From Sandaracinaceae bacterium (GTDB lineage Bacteria > Myxococcota_A > Polyangia > Polyangiales > Sandaracinaceae), in the NCBI GenBank assembly GCA_025056955.1, contig JANWYL010000187.1:1-6042 (forward strand): a stretch of 6,042 bases of DNA, read 5' to 3'. This document shows, piece by piece, positions 1-5,816 of this stretch. The position numbers were made by a program, and so were the translations under genes. The first letter of the stretch is position 1. Each line of letters starts with the position of its first letter. Below the pieces are notes generated by a model. That model was not told the DNA's origin, made no database searches, and worked only from the letters and a program-made list of their open reading frames with translations.

Positions 1-359
1 ACGAGGCCATTTTCGAAAAAGACAGTGAGGCTGAGGAAGCAGATGTTGTCGATGTTTCACGCACCTCTGGTCGCAAAACCAAATCCACAAAAATAACAAA
101 AACAACAAAGACAACAACAAAACAAAGCAATTCCATTGTCACTTCTAAGCAGCAAACAGATGGCAACAGCAAAGCCAGTAAAAAGCAAACCGCTACATCT
201 ACTACACCTACATCAAAATCAGAATCAAAATCAAAATCAAAAAGTTCAAATGAAGCCAATTCACCGAAGTCTCAATCGAGCAAAAAACAAATCCATTCAG
301 ATTCAGCAAGTCAACTTGGCTCTAAACCTCAACTTCAAAAAACGGGTAAAAGTAAGTGA
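1..359 (+). CDS. C-terminal end of an unidentified protein with Ser/Thr/Lys-rich tail (5' partial)
   Basis: The reading frame starting at base 3 is open from the window edge to TGA at 357-359; the other two forward frames hit stops within the first 95 bases. The visible 118 residues begin with a short acidic stretch (DSEAEEADVVDV) and then become a highly biased tail of Ser, Thr, Lys, Gln and Asn with no hydrophobic core, so it is almost certainly disordered and strongly basic. It includes an SK-dipeptide run (SKSESKSKSKSS). No catalytic domain is inside the window, so the protein cannot be named; basic tails of this kind occur on nucleic-acid-binding proteins, but that is only inference. The stop overlaps the thiE start by 4 bases, which suggests the two genes are co-transcribed and translationally coupled. 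The tail is much richer in A than the rest of the window. Confidence 0.75.
   Translation, partial: EAIFEKDSEAEEADVVDVSRTSGRKTKSTKITKTTKTTTKQSNSIVTSKQQTDGNSKASKKQTATSTTPTSKSESKSKSKSSNEANSPKSQSSKKQIHSDSASQLGSKPQLQKTGKSK
213..242 (+). repeat. TCAAAA hexanucleotide tandem repeat (5 units)
   Basis: Five consecutive 6-base units of TCAAAA fill this interval; the second unit is TCAGAA. The units are in frame and encode Ser-Lys dipeptides (one Ser-Glu) in the disordered tail of the upstream partial gene. Because the unit is a multiple of three, gain or loss of copies by slippage would change tail length without breaking the frame. A second simple A/C-rich stretch lies at about 88-126 and encodes Thr/Lys runs. 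Confidence 0.8.
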
Positions 360-985
360 TTGGAATTTACGTGATTGTGGATCCACAGCAGTGTATTGAT
401 CCGTCGAGCAGTCGCCCTCGCTCTCCCCTGGAAGTTGCGGAAGGGGCAATCAGAGGCGGGGCATGTGCAATTCAATTGCGTGTGAAATCAGGAAAAGACC
501 GCAATCATCTGAAATTGGCGGAGGAAATGGCAGCCCTTTGTCGCACCCATGAGGTTCCCTTCATAGTGAATGACCGGTTGGACATTGCTTTGGCAGCTGG
601 TGCCGATGAGTTGCATCTCGGTCAAGATGACTTGCCCGTCGCCTACGCAAGGCGTCTGGCCCCTCATTTGCCCGTTGGAAAATCCACACACAACGAAAGA
701 GAACTGCTTGAAGCCACTCGAGAGGATGTCCAGCGGATTGCCTTTGGTCCCGTTTTTCCAACTTCATCGAAAGCCCATGCAGAGCCCGCTGTCGGAGTGG
801 ATGGTTTGCGAGAAGCAATTGAGAAAGCAGGAAGACCTCTCATTGCAATTGGTGGCATCAACCAAAACAACGCTGCCCTTCTGCGAGGCCTAAACCTAGA
901 AGCAGTGGCAGTCATTTCAGCCGTATGTGCTGCTCCAAACCCTGAAGACTCAGTGCGCCAGCTGCACCAACTGCTCAATAAGTAA
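356..985 (+). CDS. thiE: Thiamine-phosphate synthase (thiamine phosphate pyrophosphorylase)
   Basis: This 209-residue protein is full length for ThiE, the cytoplasmic TIM-barrel enzyme that joins HMP pyrophosphate and the thiazole phosphate carboxylate to give thiamine monophosphate, releasing pyrophosphate. Family motifs appear in order: QLRVK (40-44), VNDR (71-74) with N72/D73 for Mg-pyrophosphate, HLGQDDLP (87-94), STH (110-112), GPVFPTSSK (131-139), IGGI (165-168) and the VISAV phosphate-binding loop (186-190). All expected ligand positions are filled, so it should be active. The start is GTG at 356, giving MIGIYVIVD, which matches the usual first beta strand; it overlaps the upstream TGA as GTGA and has no strong Shine-Dalgarno, consistent with coupled translation. 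One small oddity is an insert of about eight residues after strand 1 (CIDPSSSRPRS). No other thi gene or TPP riboswitch is visible in the window. The gene converges on the kinase gene, with 41 bases between stops and no convincing terminator hairpin. Confidence 0.95.
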   Translation: MIGIYVIVDPQQCIDPSSSRPRSPLEVAEGAIRGGACAIQLRVKSGKDRNHLKLAEEMAALCRTHEVPFIVNDRLDIALAAGADELHLGQDDLPVAYARRLAPHLPVGKSTHNERELLEATREDVQRIAFGPVFPTSSKAHAEPAVGVDGLREAIEKAGRPLIAIGGINQNNAALLRGLNLEAVAVISAVCAAPNPEDSVRQLHQLLNK

Positions 986-1026
986 TCGCCAATCGCTAAA
1001 AGTGGCTCTCAAGTGTCCCCTACGCC

Positions 1027-2934
1027 CTAGCGCTTGTGCACCGATTCGGGAATCAGCTGGGAAAGGTAATGGGCTTGGAGGAACACCTGCTTCTCCGCAC
1101 GCATCAACTCGTCATGCATGCGTCCTGCAAGCAAAGTCGGTGTGATGACCATTGCAGCAGAAACCAAAACAAGGAAAATTTGCACTCCCCCAGCAGGCAA
1201 GTACACCAAAGGCGAACGAATGATCATCGTTCCTTGAACAAAATCATAGGGGTTAGGCACAATCCCAAGAGCCATAAGAAGCACTGGTAGAAGGACGCTG
1301 AGCAAGTTGGTGATGAGCACGTATGGCCGCTTCTCACGCGCTACGCCCATTGCAAAAAAAACGGCATTTGTCGCGGCAAGGGTTGGCACCAACACAAAAG
1401 GACCAAACAAAAGAGAAATCAAGCCAATCGAGAGGGCAGATGCGAAAATCAGAAACAACACCCACGCATCTGAAACGCGTTCTTTTCTCCAGGTGAAAAG
1501 AGCAAGCACTGCTGTAAGGAGAAGGCTTGCGACGAGAAGGCCACCACCCAGCCATGATTTGACGCCAAAGCCAACCACCACAGGAACCACCAGTATCCAC
1601 GTGATCAGGCGAATGGCTACGCTGTGTACCATTTGCAGGCGGCGCAAGCGCAAGTTGTTCTCGAGGGCAAGCTGCGCCGCAGAAGGAATGGCTTCAGGAA
1701 GATTTTGAAGCGCATCGGCCAAGGCTCGGCGTGCACCATCGTGACTCGGGTCGAGGGCAAGCGCTCGACCGAGTTCGCGCATCTGAGCTGCACGGCCTTC
1801 TGGCGTGCTTCCATCGATGGACAAAGCTTGCCGGACGTGCTCAGAGGCCAGCTCGTGCCGGCGCCTTTCATCGCGCTCGCCGTCAAGGAAGCGCTCGATG
1901 CGTTCTGCAAGCTCGCGGGCGCTCCGGAGGCGATTGGCCGGTTCTGTGGCGACAGCCGCTCTCCACAGTTGCTCAAGTTCAGGTGGAATCTCAGATGCCT
2001 GCGCTCTCGAACGTGTCAAGGCGCTTCCAGTGATCGTTGAGGCAATCCGTTCAGCAACCGTGCGCCCATCGTGAAGTGGCTCGAGGTACAGGATTTCAAA
2101 CAAGATGCATCCGAGCGAATAGACATCGCTTTCGGGACCCAAGCGATCATGCTCGCCTCTGCACTGCTCAGGGCTCATGTAGCCAGGGGTTCCGAGCAAC
2201 ATCCCTTGCTGGGTCGCCTTGGAGTCTGAGCAAAGCACTTCATGGGCTGTTTCTCCCCCACATTCCGGAAGTTTCGCCCCAGAAGCACCTTGAATTTTGG
2301 CAAGGCCCCAATCCAAAACGTAGACCTCCCCAAAATCCCCAAGCATGATGTTTGAAGGCTTAAGATCACGGTGAAGGATTCCATGGCGGTGAGCGAAATC
2401 GACGGCCAGGCAAGCAGTGGCAAAAGCAGAAAGAAGGCGTCGGCGGTTGTAGCGGGCCTGAACCTCGGGGTCATTGGATGCGAGCGCATCGATGATTGTG
2501 TCGAGCGTCTCCCCCCGAATTCGCTTCATCGTGAAAAACACCGTCCCGTCGGGCATGCGAGCCAGATCGTGAACAGGAACGATTGCGGGGTGTTCAAGCT
2601 GCCCTTGGACACGGGCCTCTCGGACGAAGCGCTCAAGCAAAACAGGATGCACATCGCCTTCGCGGATGCGCTTGATCGCGACCTCCCTCCCGATCGCACG
2701 GTCATGGTAGAGATCGACCCTGCCCATCCCGCCTTCGCCCAAAGGAGCTCGGTACTCGTAACGAGACAAAAAACGGGTATCAAGGTCGATCGATTCAAGC
2801 CAAGGGGAAAGAGTTGTGGGCGTTTGGGCCAAAGAGGCCGGCACAGCCATTGTCGCCTCGAGCTCTCTGGCTGTTTTGTCAACGGCAAGTGTGGCGGCTT
2901 CCTCTGAACGCGCCCTGGACGAAAGGTTGTTCAT
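1027..2934 (-). CDS. Membrane-bound Ser/Thr protein kinase (Pkn family) with six C-terminal transmembrane segments
   Basis: The 635-residue product has a cytoplasmic Hanks-type kinase domain at about 60-350. Visible motifs are the glycine loop GEGGMG (66-71), VAIK with the ATP-anchoring K88, helix-C E106, the catalytic loop HRDLKPSN (188-195; D190, N195), DWG in place of DFG (208-210), the GTPGYMSPEQ activation and P+1 segment (248-257), SDVYSLG (269-275) and R335. All key residues are present, so it should be active. A TPR-like helical stretch (about 362-410) follows, then about six hydrophobic segments (roughly 439-458, 463-480, 489-510, 512-530, 537-558, 576-602) and a short charged tail. 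The loops between them are short, so no extracytoplasmic sensor domain is evident. I chose ATG at 2934 because the domain begins 60 residues later; an in-frame start at 3048 would add 38 residues of unlikely composition. The Shine-Dalgarno is weak (AAGG 12 bases upstream). Substrates are unknown; the divergent TPR protein is a candidate partner by position only. Confidence 0.92.
   Translation of the reverse strand: MNNLSSRARSEEAATLAVDKTARELEATMAVPASLAQTPTTLSPWLESIDLDTRFLSRYEYRAPLGEGGMGRVDLYHDRAIGREVAIKRIREGDVHPVLLERFVREARVQGQLEHPAIVPVHDLARMPDGTVFFTMKRIRGETLDTIIDALASNDPEVQARYNRRRLLSAFATACLAVDFAHRHGILHRDLKPSNIMLGDFGEVYVLDWGLAKIQGASGAKLPECGGETAHEVLCSDSKATQQGMLLGTPGYMSPEQCRGEHDRLGPESDVYSLGCILFEILYLEPLHDGRTVAERIASTITGSALTRSRAQASEIPPELEQLWRAAVATEPANRLRSARELAERIERFLDGERDERRRHELASEHVRQALSIDGSTPEGRAAQMRELGRALALDPSHDGARRALADALQNLPEAIPSAAQLALENNLRLRRLQMVHSVAIRLITWILVVPVVVGFGVKSWLGGGLLVASLLLTAVLALFTWRKERVSDAWVLFLIFASALSIGLISLLFGPFVLVPTLAATNAVFFAMGVAREKRPYVLITNLLSVLLPVLLMALGIVPNPYDFVQGTMIIRSPLVYLPAGGVQIFLVLVSAAMVITPTLLAGRMHDELMRAEKQVFLQAHYLSQLIPESVHKR
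2921..2926 (+). promoter_or_regulatory. Ribosome binding site supporting the TPR gene start at 2933
   Basis: GAAAGG lies six bases before ATG 2933. This is the best Shine-Dalgarno match near any in-frame start of the TPR gene; the later candidates GTG 2951, TTG 3089 and ATG 3101 have no comparable purine run. The site sits inside the first codons of the divergent kinase gene, so the same bases serve two roles. Confidence 0.5.
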
Positions 2935-4324
2935 GAGACAAGAGTACCTTGTGCAATTAAAAGGCCGAAGGTGCCTCCAACAAAAATGCCAAGGCTGCCC
3001 CTTTCTTTTCAACTGCTCAAAAAAGGCAAAGTGTTGTCGTATCACCACACTGTGGCAGCATCTGCAACTGTTCGGCTCCGCTTTTTGGTTGCTGGTCTGG
3101 ATGAGGGTCCCGCTCGAAATCTCAACAGCACGTGCTCAGGAGCCCATCATTGCTCGCCTGCGCGAGGCCGCCCAAGCCCAGCCCCGCAATCCCGAAGCAA
3201 GGCATGAGCTCGGAATGGCCCTGCTACGTGCTGGCCGTTTCGGAGAAGCCCGCCGAGAGCTCGAGCAAGCAGCAAGTCTTGGCCGTAACGCCCCAGAACT
3301 GCTCTTTGATCTGGCTCGCGTGGCCTTCGCCGAGGGCAATTACCGCAATGCAATCGCTGTGTGCAAAAGGCTGCGTCGGCTGCATTCCGCTTCGCCCTTA
3401 GGCCATGCCTGCGAAGCGTGGGCAGAGCTCTCACGTGGACGCGTGGCACTGGCCCTTTACGCCATCGAAAAAGCCGGAGACCACCCTGAAGCGTGGCTCG
3501 CTCGTGCCGAGGCCCATCGCCTCCAAGGAGCCTGGGAAGAAGCCACGCAAGCCTTTGAACGCGCAAGGCAAAGCGAATCGACCCGCGATCGGGCTGAGCT
3601 TGGGTTGGCCAAGCTTTACGCAAGTCGCGGCCGCAGAGAAGAAGCAATCGCTCTTCTCCGGCAACTGCTTGAACGCGACCCTGAAAACCCCGATGCCGCA
3701 TACGAGCTTGGGCGACTGGTTGGAGGCGAGGAGGAGCGTATGTGGCTCATGCGGGCCGTCCGCGCTCGCCCTGCTTGGCCCGAAGCCCAAACGGCACTCG
3801 GAGAAGCCCTCCTTTCTGCCTCTGCGCTTGATGAAGCCGAAGCGGCCTTTCAACAGGCACTCTCCGCACGCCCTGAGCACGCACCTGCACTCTCTGGGCT
3901 TGGACGCGTTCAACTCGCACGCAAGGAATTTTCTCGTGCCGAAAGCACCTTGCGGCGGGCACTCGCCCTCGTCCCAAACGATGCGCAAGCAGCCCTGGCA
4001 CTGGCCGATGCCCTCGCGCACCTTGGCCGGACTGAGGAAGCTTTTGAAAACTACCGCTCTGCCTTCAGCATGGACCCGCGTAATCCAACCCCCCTTTTGC
4101 GTGCAGCCCGTCTTGCCATCGAAAATAAACGGGATGTGCTTGCCAGTGGTTTTTTGGACTCCGTGCTTCGACATCACCCTGCACATCCTGAGGCCCTTGT
4201 GCTTTATGGCGAAGTCATGCGCCTTCGCGGCGACCGCGCCCGTGCTCGGGAATTCTTCCGCCAAGCCCTCGAGCGTGGCGCTCCTGAACGGGAGCGCATT
4301 GAGGCCGCGCTCAGAGAGCTCTAG
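2933..4324 (+). CDS. Exported or membrane-anchored TPR-repeat protein, 11 tetratricopeptide repeats
   Basis: From ATG 2933 the product is 463 residues. Residues 1-39 are basic and cysteine-rich (C14, C19, C22, C28, C34, C35), followed by a hydrophobic stretch (about 40-61, with core FGSAFWLLVW) and then ARA at 66-68, which would suit signal peptidase I cleavage before Q69. The rest is a solenoid of about eleven 34-residue tetratricopeptide repeats, each with the usual G/A-rich helix A and an A..F..AL-type helix B ending in P-x-(N/H)-P. The clearest repeats begin NPEARHELG, HPEAWLARA, WPEAQTALG, DAQAALALA and HPEALVLYG; the sixth (after NPDAAYELG) is shortened. TPR arrays bind partner proteins, so a scaffold role in the periplasm or at the membrane is likely, but no specific function can be assigned. 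The true start is uncertain: the leader is long for a signal peptide, and GTG 2951, TTG 3089 or ATG 3101 are alternatives. The gene is head-to-head with the kinase and tail-to-tail with the lipoprotein. Confidence 0.88.
   Translation: MRQEYLVQLKGRRCLQQKCQGCPFLFNCSKKAKCCRITTLWQHLQLFGSAFWLLVWMRVPLEISTARAQEPIIARLREAAQAQPRNPEARHELGMALLRAGRFGEARRELEQAASLGRNAPELLFDLARVAFAEGNYRNAIAVCKRLRRLHSASPLGHACEAWAELSRGRVALALYAIEKAGDHPEAWLARAEAHRLQGAWEEATQAFERARQSESTRDRAELGLAKLYASRGRREEAIALLRQLLERDPENPDAAYELGRLVGGEEERMWLMRAVRARPAWPEAQTALGEALLSASALDEAEAAFQQALSARPEHAPALSGLGRVQLARKEFSRAESTLRRALALVPNDAQAALALADALAHLGRTEEAFENYRSAFSMDPRNPTPLLRAARLAIENKRDVLASGFLDSVLRHHPAHPEALVLYGEVMRLRGDRARAREFFRQALERGAPERERIEAALREL
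2975..2992 (-). promoter_or_regulatory. Possible sigma-54-like -24/-12 promoter for the kinase gene
   Basis: Read on the minus strand, this interval is TTGGCATTTTTGTTGGAG. It has TTGGCA at the -24 position and TTG at -12 with the correct spacing between the two elements, but the usually invariant GC at -12 is GG here. A transcript from this site would begin near 2965, about 30 bases before the kinase ATG, a sensible leader length. The mismatch at -12 and the chance of random occurrence keep confidence low. No good sigma-70 pair was seen on this strand; a TTGAAA upstream has no matching -10 element. Confidence 0.2.
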
Positions 4325-4512
4325 TCGCCTCCCCCGTCTCGCCCACCTCCGTCCACGGGAGGTTCATCGCAGGCACCACGAATGCAAAGGAAAGGCTGTG
4401 AACAATCTGACGAACGTGTACAAGGTTCACCCTTGCTTTTGGCTCGCATTGGGGGAGCACAGGTCGCGATATTTCCCAAAAGCATAACCAAAGCGAGCAA
4501 CTTGCCTAGCAT
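4321..4512 (-). CDS. Small cysteine-rich predicted lipoprotein
   Basis: From ATG 4512 this encodes 63 residues. The N-terminus (MLGKLLALVMLLGNIATC) has one lysine, a hydrophobic core and a lipobox-like end at C18, although Thr at the -1 position is unusual. The mature part has four more cysteines (C31, C37, C43, C48) in a C-x5-DC-x5-C-x4-C pattern with the sequence CTRSSDCSQPFLC, resembling the Cys-rich modules widespread in secreted proteins of Myxococcota; two disulfides are plausible. It ends in a Gly/Asp-rich tail (DGGGRDGGGD). A GGAAGG motif lies 12 bases upstream, somewhat far; TTG 4560 would give a 79-residue form with a longer, more charged N-terminus that fits a signal sequence less well. 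The gene lies 78 bases downstream of the SPFH gene on the same strand, with no terminator seen between them, so they may share a transcript. Its stop is shared in a CTAG with the opposing TPR gene. Function unknown. Confidence 0.7.
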   Translation of the reverse strand: MLGKLLALVMLLGNIATCAPPMRAKSKGEPCTRSSDCSQPFLCIRGACDEPPVDGGGRDGGGD

Positions 4513-4590
4513 CTGCAAAGCTTGCCTTCCCACTTCAACCCTTTTCGTCACCACACCCAAAAATTACCTGGCGATCACCCATATTGCACC

Positions 4591-5748
4591 TTAGATGGGT
4601 GCGCGGGTGCCACATTCGGAGCAAAACTTTGCACCTACTGGTATGAGCGCTCCGCAATTTGTGCAAGGTTTTGGTTGAGGTGTAAGAGATGCCCCACACT
4701 CAGCACAAAACTTACCTGGGGGAACTTGAGCACCGCAAGATGGGCAAGTCACAGCTCCTCCTTTTCCCCCACTGGCTTGAGGATTATTGACTGGGGGAGA
4801 AGGATTTACCGCATGCCCACCTCCCCCAGACACCCCACCTCGATTCCCCAAAACGTGCTGATACATTTGGGCCATCATCACACCCATTCCCATGCCCATT
4901 CCCGCCTCCATCGGGCCGCTCCCCCCTCCCCTTGCATTGGCCTGAAGCATCGCTTCACCAGCTGCATACTGAAGGTAATTTCCTTCGGCAAGCTCGTCTT
5001 TCGCGCGCTTTTTTGCCTTGATCACTGCATAGCGATCTTGGGCCTCTTGGATGCGGCGCAGCTCTTCTTCGGAAAAGTTGATCGTGAAATCACCCAAACC
5101 CAAAAAACGAACACCAATATCGCTCAGATCCTCGCAACGCTGTACGAAAGTCTGGCCGAGCTCTTCGTGGTACGCAGGCAAGGCTTGAACTTCAATGCTC
5201 CGTCGAATCACAAACTCAGGCACGGTGCGCTTCACAGCGTTCATGAACTTGGTCTGGATAAAACCTGTCACCCTCTCGTTTGAAGTGTCCTGACCAAGGC
5301 CAAGGTAGTTGACGATAAAGCGATCTGGCTCAACGATTTGCCACTGAAAGGTGCCGTAAATTCGAGGGCTCACCGTGATTTCGAGCTCGGGGTCCTTCAT
5401 CGGTGGAAGTGGCCCACCAAATTTTGTATCTCGGATAGGCCGCATCGTGACAAAGAAAAGGTCGGTCACGAAAACGTTGCCCCCTGTGAAAGAATCAACA
5501 AGCTTTGACAGGAAAGGAATATTCCCAGCATCAAGGGTATGCCGCTGCCCGACGCCGGCTGTTCGCAAGACACCGACAAGGGAACCATCTCGGAAAAAAA
5601 CCGCCGCTTCATCGGCTCCCACTGTGAGCTGAGCCCACTTTGGAATGGTTCGATCGGGGTGCTTGTAGACGATAAGGTGCCTTGCCGTATCAGGCCGCGC
5701 AATCATCATCTCTCGCACCCCGCTGCGAACAAAGTTGAAGATACCCAT
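4591..5748 (-). CDS. YdjI-like SPFH-domain protein with C-terminal double zinc ribbon (COG4260-type)
   Basis: The 385-residue product opens with an SPFH (stomatin/prohibitin) region over about 20-250, containing the family's typical segments around IVYKHPDRTIPKWAQLTV, FFRDGSLVGV and PRIYGTFQWQI. A charged helix (about 226-262, EEELRRIQEAQDRYAVIKAK) follows, likely a coiled coil, then a Gly/Met-rich linker (GMGMGMGVMM, 283-292) typical of this group, and two zinc ribbons with CxxC pairs C335/C338, C348/C351, C362/C365 and C376/C379. Such proteins are often annotated 'virion core protein-like'; Bacillus subtilis YdjI, with the PspA relative YdjH, is linked to the membrane-stress response. By analogy it should form oligomeric assemblies at the inner face of the membrane; no PspA-like partner is in the window. 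No hydrophobic anchor is evident, so membrane association may be peripheral. ATG 5748 is chosen over an in-frame start 12 codons upstream because a near-perfect Shine-Dalgarno lies five bases before it. Confidence 0.93.
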   Translation of the reverse strand: MGIFNFVRSGVREMMIARPDTARHLIVYKHPDRTIPKWAQLTVGADEAAVFFRDGSLVGVLRTAGVGQRHTLDAGNIPFLSKLVDSFTGGNVFVTDLFFVTMRPIRDTKFGGPLPPMKDPELEITVSPRIYGTFQWQIVEPDRFIVNYLGLGQDTSNERVTGFIQTKFMNAVKRTVPEFVIRRSIEVQALPAYHEELGQTFVQRCEDLSDIGVRFLGLGDFTINFSEEELRRIQEAQDRYAVIKAKKRAKDELAEGNYLQYAAGEAMLQANARGGGSGPMEAGMGMGMGVMMAQMYQHVLGNRGGVSGGGGHAVNPSPPVNNPQASGGKGGAVTCPSCGAQVPPGKFCAECGASLTPQPKPCTNCGALIPVGAKFCSECGTRAPI

Positions 5749-5752
5749 CTCT

Positions 5753-5760
5753 ACCTCCTC
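5753..5760 (-). promoter_or_regulatory. Strong ribosome binding site of the SPFH gene
   Basis: On the minus strand this reads GAGGAGGT, with the AGGAGG core five bases from ATG 5748. It is the strongest Shine-Dalgarno in the window and decides the start of the SPFH gene. It suggests efficient translation compared with the weakly led kinase and thiE genes. Confidence 0.85.
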
Positions 5761-5816
5761 TTGGTCTTGAGTAGTCTGCCTCAAGTTTCATCACCTCACA
5801 ACCTCCTTCCAGTGCC

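Noticed and set aside
986..1026. Possible bidirectional terminator between thiE and the kinase
   Set aside because: Only a four-base GCCA/TGGC pairing is visible and there is no T-run, so no terminator can be supported.
2371..2907. A 178-residue plus-strand frame across the kinase domain
   Set aside because: It is antisense to the kinase catalytic domain, whose motifs are intact in order; the plus frame has no recognisable feature.
2935..3048. A 38-residue upstream extension of the kinase starting at 3048
   Set aside because: The added residues are Phe/His/Cys/Trp-rich, overlap the candidate promoter, and are not needed for the kinase fold; ATG 2934 is the simpler start.
4345..4363. Inverted repeat ACCTCC/GGAGGT with a 7-base loop, 20 bases after the TPR stop
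   Set aside because: The stem is only six base pairs, has no T-tract on either strand, and falls within codons for Pro-Pro and Gly-Gly of the lipoprotein, which explains the pairing by chance.
3405..4487. A 360-residue open frame on the plus strand overlapping the TPR gene, and a 277-residue frame opposite it (3431-4264)
   Set aside because: Their translations lack any repeat or domain pattern and are rich in Pro, Ser, His and Cys in the way expected from out-of-frame reading; the TPR frame explains the same bases with eleven clear repeats.
4522..5283. A 253-residue plus-strand frame opposite the SPFH gene
   Set aside because: It is antisense to the zinc-ribbon and linker coding region and shows His/Pro/Cys-rich out-of-frame composition.
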